A stretch of 64,000 bases of DNA from Rugamonas rivuli (GCF_009380165.1 NZ_WHUF01000009.1:1-64000); one strand, 5' to 3'; positions 44,464 through 53,445 are shown, counted from the stretch's first letter. Program-made: numbers and translations. Notes: generated by a model from the letters alone, not told the origin.

Positions 44464-45385
44464 GCTTGCGCTCCTCGTTGTGTTTGGCGTGCTGGCCGTG
44501 CTTGGCGACTGCGACCATTTCAGCCATGGCGATGGCGGCGCAGTTGATGATGTCCAGGTTGCCCGCGTACTGCGGCAGGTAGTCGCCGGCGCCCATCACC
44601 TTGATGGTGGTGACGACCTTGCCGCCCTCGATGGTCGGCGGCACGATCAGCTGGTAGCCGGGCACATAGGTCTTCAGTTGCGCCACCATGGCGTCGACCG
44701 AGGCGCGGATCGCCGGCAGGTCCGGGTTGGCGATCTTGGCGTAGATCGTGGTCTGCATGTCGATCGGCGGGTTGGCCGGGTTCAGGATCAGGATGGCCTT
44801 GGCGCGCTTGGCGCCGGAGAAGCGCTGCAAGGCTTCCTCGGTGGTCTCGATGTATTCGTCCAGGTTGGCGCGGGTGGCCGGGCCGGCGCTGCGCGAGGCG
44901 ATGCTGGACGCCACTTCGACGTATTCGATGTCGGCGTGCACCTGGCCGATGGCGGCCGCGATCGGGATCGACGACTGGCCGCCGCAGGTGATCATGTTGA
45001 TGTTGCGGCTGCCGGTGTCCAGGCAGGCCTGGGCGTTGATGGCGGGGATGCAGAACTCGCCCAGCTTGGCCGGGGTCATGTCGATCACGGTCTTGCCCAG
45101 CTTGTCCAGCGCGGCCCAGTGGCCGATGTGGGCCTGGGCCGAGGTGGCGTCGAACACCAGGTCGCAGATGGCGGGATCGGCGAGGATGGCTTCGATGCCG
45201 CGGTCGGAGATGGTCACGCCCAGCTGGCTGGCGCGCTTCATGCCGGCCGAGTTGAAATTGCGGCCGGCGAACAAGGTGCATACCAGATGTTTGGAGCGCA
45301 TCACTTTGATCATCAGGTCCGTCCCGATATTGCCGGACCCGATGATGGCGATCTTCAGTTGCTCGGATGGTTTCATCAGCTTCAC
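44456..45385 (-). CDS. Acylating acetaldehyde dehydrogenase (DmpF/MhpF family)
   Basis: The protein has 309 residues. AIIGSGNIGTDLMIKVM is the NAD site, and NMITCGGQSSIP carries the nucleophile Cys134. The C-terminus extends into a His/Lys-rich tail (AKHGQHAKHNEERKHG). The enzyme interconverts acetaldehyde and acetyl-CoA and normally forms a channelling complex with the aldolase encoded just after it. A start four residues further in (MKPSEQLK) is possible. In this context it could run from acetyl-CoA to acetaldehyde, feeding the aldolase. Confidence 0.92.
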   Translation of the reverse strand: MKLMKPSEQLKIAIIGSGNIGTDLMIKVMRSKHLVCTLFAGRNFNSAGMKRASQLGVTISDRGIEAILADPAICDLVFDATSAQAHIGHWAALDKLGKTVIDMTPAKLGEFCIPAINAQACLDTGSRNINMITCGGQSSIPIAAAIGQVHADIEYVEVASSIASRSAGPATRANLDEYIETTEEALQRFSGAKRAKAILILNPANPPIDMQTTIYAKIANPDLPAIRASVDAMVAQLKTYVPGYQLIVPPTIEGGKVVTTIKVMGAGDYLPQYAGNLDIINCAAIAMAEMVAVAKHGQHAKHNEERKHG

Positions 45386-45393
45386 CTATTTCA

Positions 45394-47226
45394 TTACAGC
45401 GTTTTGGACTTCTCGTGCATGCCGCCTATCATGGCCTGCTCCAGCACATCGCGCGGGATCAGCGGCGACAGGTCTTCCAGCGGCGGCGACACCAGCGTGC
45501 CGTCGGCGCGCGAGACCACGCCCAGCTTCGGCGAGAACAGCTGCTGCGGATGCATGAACACTTCGCAGATCACCGGGCCGGTGTGGGCCTGCACCTTGGC
45601 CAAGGTGGCGTCGCACTCGTCCCAGCCGCGGATCTGGTAGGCGGGGATGTCGAAGGCGGCGGCCAGCTTGGAGAAGTCGGGGCAGGACACGCCGGACTTG
45701 CGGTCGGTGCCGACGTAGTCCGACTTGAACAGCGACTTCTGCGTGTGCTTGATCATCAGGTAGCCGTCGTTGTTGAAGATGAACAGCTTGATCGGCAGGT
45801 TGTGGTGCACCATGGTCTGCAGCTCCTGCAGATTCATCATCATGCCGCCGTCGCAGTTCAGGCACATCACCTCGCCGCGGTCGTTGGCGAACGACACGCC
45901 CAGCGCGGCCGGCAGGCCGTAGCCCATCTCGCCCAGGCCGGTGGAGGTCATGAAGCGCTGGCCTTCCTTGAAGCGCAGCACCTGGTGGCCGCTCAGCAGC
46001 GCCGTGCCCATGTCGGTCACGACGACCTGGTCGTCCTTGAAGAAGCCGTTCAGGCGCTCCATGAAGCGGTAGGAGTTGATGAAGCCTTCCGGGTCCGCGT
46101 GCTCGGCGCCCACCCACGGGAACTGCTCCTCGTAGGCGCGGCACTTGGCGACCCAGTCGGCCTTCGAGGCGATGGCCGGCGCGGTGGCGGCGTTCAGGCG
46201 GGCCAGCAGCGCCTCGATGAAGATGCGGGCGTCGCAGACGATGGCTTCCTGCGTGCGCTTGGCGTGCTTGGCCGCTTCGTCGCTGTCGATGTCGACCACG
46301 TCGATGCGCGCCAGGCGGGCCAGTTCATTGAGGTCGTAGCCGACCTGCGGGATCGCCAGGCGGGTGCCGATGGCCAGCACGTAGTCGCTGTTCTGCAAGA
46401 TGAAGTTGGCGGCGCGCTGGCCGTAGACGCCGGCGCGGCCGAACACCAGCGGGTGGCTGGAGTCGAGCATGTCGATGCCGGCCCACGACACCAGCGCCGG
46501 CGAACCGAGTTTTTCCAGCAGCGGCTTGAGCAAGCGCTCGCCGCCGGCCAGGCGGATGCCGTTGCCCAGCCAGAGCACCGGGCGCTCGGCCTTGGCCAAG
46601 GCGGCCAGCACGCTGTCCACCTGCGCGGCCACGGCCGGCGTCAGGTAGTCGGGCGCCGGCGGCGCGACGTAGTGTTCCAGCGTGGCCGGGTCGATGCGGC
46701 CGGCCTGGATGTCCATCGGGATCTCGATCCAGGTCGGACCCGGACGGCCTTCCAGCGCCAGGTGCACGCCTTTTTCCAGTTCGTAGACGGCGCGTTCCAT
46801 CTTCGTCACGCGCATCTGGTACTTGCTGACGCGTTCCACCATCTGGCAGGAATCGTAGCCCTGCACGCCCCACATGCGCAGCGGGTTTTCCGGGAAGGTG
46901 AACTTGGAGTTCTCGTTGCCGGCGATGACGATGCACGGGATCGAGTCGGCCCACGCCGACACCACGCCGGTCACGCCGTTGGTCGAACCGGCGCCGGTGG
47001 TCAGCAGCGCGGCAGCGATGCGGCCGTTGGTGCGGTAGTAGGTCTGCACCGCCATGCACGCTGCCTGCTCGTGGTGGACGCAGACGATCTCGGTGTAGCC
47101 GCGGCGGGCGATGGCTTCGAACAGGTGCACATTGCCGGCGCCGATGATGCCGAAGGCGTGCTGGATGCCCAGGTTTTCCAGGGCTTCGGCCACCAGTTCG
47201 GCGACCTTGACTTTATTGTCTTGCAT
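45394..47226 (-). CDS. Thiamine-diphosphate enzyme of the acetolactate-synthase superfamily, YerE-like
   Basis: The protein has 610 residues. The catalytic Glu53 lies in CVHHEQAACMAV. The ThDP/metal motif starts at Asp459 in LNCDGGMMMN and ends at Asn485-Asn486 in IFNNDGY. All three domains of the superfamily are visible. The setting, directly after rfbH in a CDP-sugar operon, points to a YerE-type enzyme. Those decarboxylate a 2-oxo acid and attach the acyl group to the 4-keto carbon of a CDP-3,6-dideoxysugar, giving a branched-chain sugar. It is about 50 residues longer than my memory of YerE. The start overlaps the rfbH stop (TAATG). True acetolactate synthase is less likely, as no small subunit follows. 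Confidence 0.8.
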   Translation of the reverse strand: MQDNKVKVAELVAEALENLGIQHAFGIIGAGNVHLFEAIARRGYTEIVCVHHEQAACMAVQTYYRTNGRIAAALLTTGAGSTNGVTGVVSAWADSIPCIVIAGNENSKFTFPENPLRMWGVQGYDSCQMVERVSKYQMRVTKMERAVYELEKGVHLALEGRPGPTWIEIPMDIQAGRIDPATLEHYVAPPAPDYLTPAVAAQVDSVLAALAKAERPVLWLGNGIRLAGGERLLKPLLEKLGSPALVSWAGIDMLDSSHPLVFGRAGVYGQRAANFILQNSDYVLAIGTRLAIPQVGYDLNELARLARIDVVDIDSDEAAKHAKRTQEAIVCDARIFIEALLARLNAATAPAIASKADWVAKCRAYEEQFPWVGAEHADPEGFINSYRFMERLNGFFKDDQVVVTDMGTALLSGHQVLRFKEGQRFMTSTGLGEMGYGLPAALGVSFANDRGEVMCLNCDGGMMMNLQELQTMVHHNLPIKLFIFNNDGYLMIKHTQKSLFKSDYVGTDRKSGVSCPDFSKLAAAFDIPAYQIRGWDECDATLAKVQAHTGPVICEVFMHPQQLFSPKLGVVSRADGTLVSPPLEDLSPLIPRDVLEQAMIGGMHEKSKTL

Positions 47227-48551
47227 TAGAAGTTCACACCAAAGAAGGCTTCGAGTTTGTCGACCGTGAAGTCCAGCATTTCACGGGTCAGGCCGGGGAA
47301 GACGCCGATCCAGAAGGTGTCGTTCATCACGCGGTCGGTGTTGGTCAGTTCGCCGGAGACGCGGTAGTTGCGGCCGACCATGTAAGGCTGGCGCGTCAGG
47401 TTACCGGCGAACAGCAGGCGGGTGCCGATCTTGTGCTGGTCCAGGTAGGTCAGCAGGTCGACGCGCGAGACGTTCGCTTCAGGCTTGAGCGTCATCGGGA
47501 AACCGAACCACGACGGATCGGAATGCTCGGTCGCTTCCGGCAGGATCAGGAAGTCGGTGCACGATTGCAGCCGCTCTGTTAAATACGCGAAGTTGTCCTT
47601 GCGGGCCTGGATGAAGCCCGGTGCGCGGTCGATCTGCGCCAGGCCGCAGGCGGCCTGCATGTCGGTGATCTTCAGGTTGTAGCCCAGGTGGCTGTAGGTG
47701 TACTTGTGGTCGTAGCCCATCGGCAGCGTACCCAGGCACTGGCAGAAGCGCTTGCCGCAGGTGTTGTCCTTGCCCGGCGCGCAGTAGCAGTCGCGGCCCC
47801 AGTCGCGGAACGATTCGGCGATCATCTTCAGTTCGGCGTTGTTGGTGAACACCGCACCGCCTTCGCCCATCGTGATGTGGTGGGCGGGGTAGAAGGACAT
47901 GGTGCCGATGTCGCCGAAGGTGCCGACCATCTTGCCGTGGTAGGTGGAGCCCAGCGCGTCGCAGCAGTCTTCGATCAGCCACAGATTGTGCTTCTTGCAG
48001 ATCGCGGTGATCACGTCCAGGTTGTACGGATTGCCCAGCGTGTGGGCCAGCATGATGGCCTTGGTCTTCGGCGAGATCGCCGCTTCCAGCTTGGTCACAT
48101 CGATGTTGTAGGTGCCCAGCTCGACGTCGACGAACACCGGGATCGCGCCGAACTGGATGATCGGGTTGACGGTGGTCGGGAAGCCCGCCGCCACGCCGAT
48201 CACTTCATCGCCCTGCTGGATCGCGCGCGCGCCCAGCTTCGGCGAGGTCAGCGTGTTGAACGCGACCAGGTTGGCCGAGGAGCCGGAGTTCACGGTGATC
48301 AGGAAGTCCACGCCTATCATCTTGGCCAGCCTGGCTTCGAACTGGTCGTTGAAGCGGCCGGTGGTCAGCCAGGCGTCGAGCGAGGCTTCGACCATCAGTT
48401 CCATTTCCGGCGCGCCGACCACCTTGCCGGCCGGCGGGATCACCGTCACGCCGGGTTCGAAGGCCTTGGGCACGCTGGCCAGCGCGCCGTATTCGCCCAC
48501 CAGCTTGATGATCTGTTCGCGGAGTTGTTCTTTGCTTTGTGCTTCACTCAT
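47226..48551 (-). CDS. rfbH: CDP-6-deoxy-4-keto-glucose 3-dehydrase, RfbH family
   Basis: The protein has 441 residues. It is a PMP-dependent, iron-sulfur dehydrase of the aminotransferase fold. The usual PLP lysine is replaced by His: SFYPAHHITMGEGG, His224-His225. The cluster-binding region CYCAPGKDNTC...CQC (four or more Cys) is present. It removes the C3 hydroxyl of CDP-4-keto-6-deoxyglucose, together with a reductase (E3 type). No E3 reductase gene is visible in the window, so a general ferredoxin or flavodoxin reductase may serve. Genes rfbG and rfbF lie upstream in the same operon. Confidence 0.95.
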   Translation of the reverse strand: MSEAQSKEQLREQIIKLVGEYGALASVPKAFEPGVTVIPPAGKVVGAPEMELMVEASLDAWLTTGRFNDQFEARLAKMIGVDFLITVNSGSSANLVAFNTLTSPKLGARAIQQGDEVIGVAAGFPTTVNPIIQFGAIPVFVDVELGTYNIDVTKLEAAISPKTKAIMLAHTLGNPYNLDVITAICKKHNLWLIEDCCDALGSTYHGKMVGTFGDIGTMSFYPAHHITMGEGGAVFTNNAELKMIAESFRDWGRDCYCAPGKDNTCGKRFCQCLGTLPMGYDHKYTYSHLGYNLKITDMQAACGLAQIDRAPGFIQARKDNFAYLTERLQSCTDFLILPEATEHSDPSWFGFPMTLKPEANVSRVDLLTYLDQHKIGTRLLFAGNLTRQPYMVGRNYRVSGELTNTDRVMNDTFWIGVFPGLTREMLDFTVDKLEAFFGVNF

Positions 48552-48575
48552 GATTGCTGCCTTAAAGATGGTCGC

Positions 48576-49658
48576 TTAAAGATGTGCGGTGTTTTGATAC
48601 GTGTCGATTTGCGCCAGCGTCAGCGCGCGCATGTCGGCGCCCCGGGCGTGGGCCTGGTGCCAGGCGACGATCATGTCGATGGTGTGGCCCAGGTGCCAGC
48701 GCGGCTGCCAGTGCAGGCGGCTGCGGGCCTTGGAGCAATCGAGCTTCAGGTAGTGCGCCTCATGCGGCTGCTGGCCGGCCTGCGGGTCCAGTTCCCAGCC
48801 GGCGCCGTCGCCCCAGCTTTCGCACAGGCGCGAGATGATCCATTCGACCGGGCGGGCGTCGATGTCGTGCGGGCCGAAGTTGAAGCCCTCGGCGAAATCC
48901 GCGCCTTGCAGGTACAGGTGTTCTGCCAGCGCCAGGTAGCCCGACAGCGGCTCCAGCACATGCTGCCAAGGGCGGATCGCGTGCGGGCTGCGGATGCGCA
49001 CCGGCTTGCCGGCGGCGATGGCGCGCACCATGTCGGGGATCAGGCGGTCCTCGGCCCAGTCGCCGCCGCCGATCACATTGCCGGCGCGGCCGGAGCCCAG
49101 GCCGACGCCATGCTCGGCGTATTTTTCAGGATTGAAGAAGGAGGAGCGGTAGCCGGCCGTCACCAGTTCGGCGCAGGCCTTGCTGTTGCTGTAAGGGTCG
49201 TAGCCGCCGAAGGCTTCGTTCTCGCGATAGCCCCAGGCCCATTCCTTGTTCTCGTAGCACTTGTCGCTGGTGACGTTGACCACGGCCTTGATGCCGGGCG
49301 TGTTGCGCACCGCTTCGAAGAAATTCACCAGGCCCATGACGTTGGTGGCGTAGGTCTCCACCGGATTGGCGTACGAATAGCGCACCAGCGCTTGCGCCGC
49401 CATGTGGATGACGATCTCGGGCTGCGCCTTCGTCATCGCCTCGCGCAGGGCCGCGCCGTCGCGGATGTCGCCGATGATGGAGGTCATGCCGGCGCCGACT
49501 TGCGCCGTTTCGAACAGGCTGGGTTTGCTCGGTGCTTCGAGGGCGTAGCCGGTGACATGGGCACCCAGTTGCTGCAACCACAGGCTCAGCCAGCTCCCCT
49601 TGAAACCGGTGTGCCCGGTCAGGAATACACGCTTGCCGTGCCAGAAGGATGGATTCAT
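48576..49658 (-). CDS. rfbG: CDP-glucose 4,6-dehydratase
   Basis: The protein has 360 residues, the family's size, from ATG 49658. That start has GGAAG 8 bases upstream and overlaps the rfbF stop by ATGA. Upstream in-frame ATGs at 49664 and 49694 are less good. RVFLTGHTGFKGSWLSLWL is the NAD site with the RfbG-typical HTGFKG, and YDPYSNSKACAE holds the catalytic Tyr and Lys. It makes CDP-4-keto-6-deoxyglucose, the substrate of RfbH. Confidence 0.95.
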   Translation of the reverse strand: MNPSFWHGKRVFLTGHTGFKGSWLSLWLQQLGAHVTGYALEAPSKPSLFETAQVGAGMTSIIGDIRDGAALREAMTKAQPEIVIHMAAQALVRYSYANPVETYATNVMGLVNFFEAVRNTPGIKAVVNVTSDKCYENKEWAWGYRENEAFGGYDPYSNSKACAELVTAGYRSSFFNPEKYAEHGVGLGSGRAGNVIGGGDWAEDRLIPDMVRAIAAGKPVRIRSPHAIRPWQHVLEPLSGYLALAEHLYLQGADFAEGFNFGPHDIDARPVEWIISRLCESWGDGAGWELDPQAGQQPHEAHYLKLDCSKARSRLHWQPRWHLGHTIDMIVAWHQAHARGADMRALTLAQIDTYQNTAHL

Positions 49659-50428
49659 GGCCATCGCTTCCAAGGGGCCTTGCCGCTTTCCCACAGGTCT
49701 TCCAACAGGATCTTGTCGCGCAGCGTGTCCATCGGCTGCCAGAAACCGTGGTGGTGGAAGGCGTCCATCTGGCCTTCCTTGGCCAGTTTTTCCATCGGCT
49801 CTTTTTCCCAGGTGGTGCTGTCGTCGGCGATGTAGTCGATCACTTTCGGCGACAGCACGAAGTAGCCGCCGTTGATCCAGGCGCCGTCGCCCTGCGGTTT
49901 TTCCTTGAAGCTGACGATGCGCTGGCCGTCGATGTCGATGGCGCCGAAGCGGCCCGGCGGCTGCACGGCCGTCATCGTGGCCAGCTTGCCGTGCTGTTTG
50001 TGGAAGGCGATCGAGGCGGTGATGTCGATGTCGGACACGCCGTCGCCGTAGGTGAAGCAGAAGGCTTCGTCGTTCTCGACGTACTGGCGCACGCGCTTGA
50101 GGCGGCCGCCGGTCAGGGTGTCGGAGCCGGTGTCGATCAGCGTGACTTTCCAGGGTTCGGCGTGGCGCTCGTGCACTTCCATGCTGTTCTTTTGCAGGTC
50201 AAAGGTGACGTCCGAAGTGTGCAGGAAGTAGTTGGCGAAGAACTCCTTGATCACGTAGCCGCGGTAGCCGCAGCAGATGACGAAGTCGTTGATGCCGTGA
50301 GCGGAGTAGCTCTTCAGGATGTGCCACAGGATAGGCTTGCCGCCGACTTCCACCATCGGCTTAGGCTTGACCGTGGTCTCTTCGCTGAGCCGTGTGCCCA
50401 GTCCACCAGCCAGTATGACTGCTTTCAT
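49655..50428 (-). CDS. rfbF: Glucose-1-phosphate cytidylyltransferase
   Basis: The protein has 257 residues. It starts with the nucleotidyltransferase signature KAVILAGGLGTRLSEET and KPKPMVEVGGKPILWH; the GTRLSEET variant is typical of the CDP-glucose enzymes rather than RmlA. It makes CDP-glucose from glucose-1-phosphate and CTP. It is the first gene of the operon that runs to 38781, and a promoter candidate stands just upstream. Confidence 0.95.
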   Translation of the reverse strand: MKAVILAGGLGTRLSEETTVKPKPMVEVGGKPILWHILKSYSAHGINDFVICCGYRGYVIKEFFANYFLHTSDVTFDLQKNSMEVHERHAEPWKVTLIDTGSDTLTGGRLKRVRQYVENDEAFCFTYGDGVSDIDITASIAFHKQHGKLATMTAVQPPGRFGAIDIDGQRIVSFKEKPQGDGAWINGGYFVLSPKVIDYIADDSTTWEKEPMEKLAKEGQMDAFHHHGFWQPMDTLRDKILLEDLWESGKAPWKRWP

Positions 50429-50463
50429 GCTATCCCCGATTATTTTGAGTTGACGCAGGCTAC

Positions 50464-50492
50464 ATTATCTATTGCGCCCGGGCTATTTTAAA
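50464..50492 (-). promoter_or_regulatory. Candidate sigma-70 promoter of the rfbF operon
   Basis: On the minus strand TTTAAA (50492-50487) and GATAAT (50469-50464) are separated by 17 bp. They match the -35 and -10 consensus at 4 and 5 of 6 positions. A GGGGA ribosome site follows near 50436, just before the rfbF ATG at 50428. The gap 50429-50546 holds nothing else I can support. Confidence 0.5.
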
Positions 50493-50546
50493 CGAAAAGC
50501 AGGGGGTATTTGGTGCCGCAGACTGGGCGATGGCGATTTACCACAG

Positions 50547-53414
50547 TTATTGCGCCAGCAGGAGCTGATAGCCAATTCGCATGGTGCGCTGCAGCGCGTC
50601 GACCAGCTGCGGCCGGTGGACGGCGCTGGCGGCCAGTTGTGTGTGATGGGTGGAAACGAGTGTGTTCAATTCGGCTAGACGAGCGGACAACAGCTGCTGG
50701 AAGCGGCCGTCCGGTTCGAAGCGGTGGCCGTGGGCGTGGGCCTGGTACAGCAGCTCCAGCGCTTCGATGCCGGCCTCCAGCTGGGCCAGCGGCGTGGCCG
50801 GCACGGCGGGCGCGGCGCGGTAGCTCGACAGCGGCTGCGGCAGGTAGACGTAGTCGCCGCCGGCCAGCGCGGTCAATGCGGTGGCGACGTTGGCGCGGTC
50901 GGTGTAGGGGCGTTCATGATAGTGACCGAAGGCCATGCCGATGCTGGCGCGCTTGAACAGCAGGGCGCCGGGGGAGCAGACGGTGGCGGCGCCGCCGCTG
51001 TCGCCGCTCAGCAGCAGGTTGGCCAGCGAGCCGCCGCCGACCACGATCTCGGTGGCGAACAGCGGCGCCACCGGCAGCGCCTGGCCGTCCGGCGCGCGCG
51101 GCTGGCGCCAGCTGGCCACCAGGCTCACCTGCGGGTGGTCGAGGAAGTAGGGCAGCATGACGGCGATCTTGTCGGGCGCCAGCGTGTCGCCGGACGGGGC
51201 GACGGCGATGTAGGCGCCCAGGGCCAGCGCCAGGCAGTGGTTGAGGTTGTCCAACGGGGCCAGGCCGGGCGCGTGGGCGTAGCGCAGGCGGCGGTGGGTT
51301 TTCAGGTGGGGCTTGAGCAGGGCGCGGCAGGCGCCGTCGGGGCTGCTGTCGCTGACGATGATTTCGCAGTTGGCCCAGGTTTGCGCCAGGGCGCTGAGCA
51401 GGGTGGTTTCCAGCGGCAGCGGATCGTCGGCGGCGATCAGGATGCTGACCAGCGGCGCCGGCGCGTCGTCGTTCCCGCGCAGGCGGGACGGTCCGCCGCT
51501 GCGGTCCATGCTGCGCTGGCCGGGACGCGACGTATGGATTCCCGCCTGCGCGGGAACGACGGGGGTGGCACCCTTGGCGATCCGCAGGTACAGCTGTTCC
51601 AGGTCGCACACCAGTTGCGGCGTGTCGAACAGCGGCACCGTGTCGCGGTGCTTGCGCAGTCGGTTGCGCAGCCGCGCCAGTTCCTTGGGCCGTTCCGCCA
51701 AACGCACCGCGCGTGTTTCGTATTTTTTCTCGCTGGCCGTCACCAGCTCCGGCAGTCCGGCCGCATGCAGCAGGCTGGCGCTGGTGCGGCTGGCGCTGCA
51801 ATGGCCGGTGCTGGTCAGCAGCGGCAGGCCGGCCCACAGCACGTCGCCGGCCATGGCGCCCGCCGCATAAGGCGCGGTGTCGAGGAACAGGTCGGCGGCC
51901 TGGTAGCGGGCCATCTGCTGCTCCGGCGCGGCCGGATCGGCAAAGCACAGCCGCTCGCTGGGTATGCCGCGCTGCATGGCCGCCACCCGCAGGTTGTCGC
52001 GCACCTGCTCGCCGGCCGCTTGCAGCCACAGCACGCTGTCCGGCACCTGGTGCAGGATGCGCATCCAGGTGGCGTAGCGTTCCGGCGTGATCTGCTCCGG
52101 CGCGCTGAAGCAGCAGTAGACGAAGCCCGGCTCCGGCAGGCCGTACGCGGCGCGCGCACCGGATGTGGATGCGGGCGGCAGCGGGCGCTGGCGGTCCTGC
52201 GGCTGGTAGCAATGCGGCAGGTACAGCGGCTGTTCCGTGTAGTGCGGCGCCAGTTCCGGCGGCAGCGTGACGGCGTCGGCCAGCACGTAGTCGGTGGCGG
52301 CCATGGCGCTGGTGCCGGGCTGGCCCAGCCAGGCGATCTGCACCGGCGCCGGCCGTTGCAACAGGATGCCGGGCCGCGCGCCGGGCAGGCGGCCGTGCAG
52401 GTCGACCAGGATGTCGATCTCGTGCGCGCGTATCGCCTGCGCCGCCTGGGCGTCGCTGAGCGTGGCGATCGGCACGTGCAAGTCCATGCCGCGCAGCAGG
52501 CGCTGGCGCAGGGCCGAGCCGTCCTCCGGCGTCCAGCAGAAACCGTAGACTTCGATCTGCTCGCGGTTGTGCAGCTCGAACAGCTCCGCCAGCATGCGGC
52601 CGATGGGTTGCGCGCCGAAGCCGTTGGACAGGTAGCCGATACGCAGCTTGCGGTGGGTGTAGCCGTCGCCGTCGGCCAGCGGCGACGGGGCCGGCGGCTG
52701 CGTGGCGCGCACTTCGCGCTGCGCCGCCGCCAGTTGCCGGGCCGGATCGTCGCTCAAACTCAGCATCGCCAGCGCCGAGGTGGCGTGGCGCAGCGCGCTC
52801 TCGCTCAGGCCGGGCACGAAGCCATACACCGGCCACGCGCACAGCTTCAGCCGCAGGTTCAGCCACAGTGGCGCGATCAGGGTTTGCCTGGGGTCGAGTT
52901 GCAGGCTGTGCAGCAGCGCCTGCTCGGCCTGCGGCAGGTCGCCCAGCGCTTCGGCCAGCCTGCCGATGTTGTTGTACAGCCGTATCTGCAAGGCTGGCGA
53001 GGCGGCCGAGGCGTTGTCGAGATCGTCGAGCGCTGCGCGCCACTGCGCCAGCGCCGCCTCCGGCTGGCGGCGGCGTTCCAGCAGGCCGCCCAGGCCCAGC
53101 TGGCTTTCGGTGAAGCCCGGATGCAGTTTCAGCGATTGGCGGTAGCCGCGTTCGGCGCCGGCTTCGTCGTCCGTTTGTTGCAGCAGCACGGCCAGGTTGT
53201 ACCAGGCCACGTATTCCAGCGGCGAATCGCAATGCTCCAGCCACAGCTGGTACAGCGAGATGGTTTGCTCGGTCTTGCCCTGCGCCGACAGCAGGCTGGC
53301 CAGGCCGATCAGGTCGATGATGGCCAGCTCGCCCAGCTGCGCCAGCGCCAGCGCCAGCGTTCCGGCTTCGGCCAGGTTGCCGGCGGCCATGGCTTTGTGC
53401 AGTTGCTGGGACAT
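50547..53414 (-). CDS. TPR-OGT (GT41/SPINDLY-like) protein fused to GT2 domain; OGT part degenerate
   Basis: The protein has 955 residues. Residues 1-200 are TPR repeats, and about 250-610 form the OGT catalytic region (LRIGYLSNGFGAQPIGRMLAEL; HEIDILVDLHGRLPGARPGI; VLWAGLPLLTSTGHCSASR). About 660-900 form a family 2 glycosyltransferase-like domain (LVSILIAADDPLPLETTLLS). Where the active relatives nearby read FNNSYKLKPE, this one reads FSAPEQITPE, so the conserved catalytic-site Lys is Gln; the NAGTTASD turn is AAGAMAGD. It may be inactive or altered as an OGT. Residues about 618-650 are encoded by a REP palindrome. It is the last gene of the block coming from 64000. Confidence 0.85.
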   Translation of the reverse strand: MSQQLHKAMAAGNLAEAGTLALALAQLGELAIIDLIGLASLLSAQGKTEQTISLYQLWLEHCDSPLEYVAWYNLAVLLQQTDDEAGAERGYRQSLKLHPGFTESQLGLGGLLERRRQPEAALAQWRAALDDLDNASAASPALQIRLYNNIGRLAEALGDLPQAEQALLHSLQLDPRQTLIAPLWLNLRLKLCAWPVYGFVPGLSESALRHATSALAMLSLSDDPARQLAAAQREVRATQPPAPSPLADGDGYTHRKLRIGYLSNGFGAQPIGRMLAELFELHNREQIEVYGFCWTPEDGSALRQRLLRGMDLHVPIATLSDAQAAQAIRAHEIDILVDLHGRLPGARPGILLQRPAPVQIAWLGQPGTSAMAATDYVLADAVTLPPELAPHYTEQPLYLPHCYQPQDRQRPLPPASTSGARAAYGLPEPGFVYCCFSAPEQITPERYATWMRILHQVPDSVLWLQAAGEQVRDNLRVAAMQRGIPSERLCFADPAAPEQQMARYQAADLFLDTAPYAAGAMAGDVLWAGLPLLTSTGHCSASRTSASLLHAAGLPELVTASEKKYETRAVRLAERPKELARLRNRLRKHRDTVPLFDTPQLVCDLEQLYLRIAKGATPVVPAQAGIHTSRPGQRSMDRSGGPSRLRGNDDAPAPLVSILIAADDPLPLETTLLSALAQTWANCEIIVSDSSPDGACRALLKPHLKTHRRLRYAHAPGLAPLDNLNHCLALALGAYIAVAPSGDTLAPDKIAVMLPYFLDHPQVSLVASWRQPRAPDGQALPVAPLFATEIVVGGGSLANLLLSGDSGGAATVCSPGALLFKRASIGMAFGHYHERPYTDRANVATALTALAGGDYVYLPQPLSSYRAAPAVPATPLAQLEAGIEALELLYQAHAHGHRFEPDGRFQQLLSARLAELNTLVSTHHTQLAASAVHRPQLVDALQRTMRIGYQLLLAQ
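51467..51561. repeat. REP-type palindromic element inserted in frame within the OGT-GT2 gene
   Basis: Left arm 51467-51488 and right arm 51540-51561 are perfect 22-bp inverted copies, with CGTCGTTCCCGCGCAGGCGG at the left end, and a 51-bp spacer. This is the widespread proteobacterial REP pattern that, when translated, gives Val-Pro-Ala-Gln-Ala-Gly-Ile-His and Arg-Leu-Arg-Gly-Asn-Asp. Here both phrases appear in the minus-strand protein without a stop or frameshift. Confidence 0.88.
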
Positions 53415-53445
53415 GGGCGGGCTCCTGGCGGCGGAGAGGGGGAGG

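Noticed and set aside
43438..45385. Aromatic (meta-cleavage) degradation genes
   Set aside because: No dioxygenase, hydrolase or hydratase genes are near; the pair lies inside a CDP-sugar operon.
45394..47226. Housekeeping acetolactate synthase (ilvB)
   Set aside because: No regulatory subunit or ilvC follows, and the start overlaps the rfbH stop; a sugar-branching role fits better.
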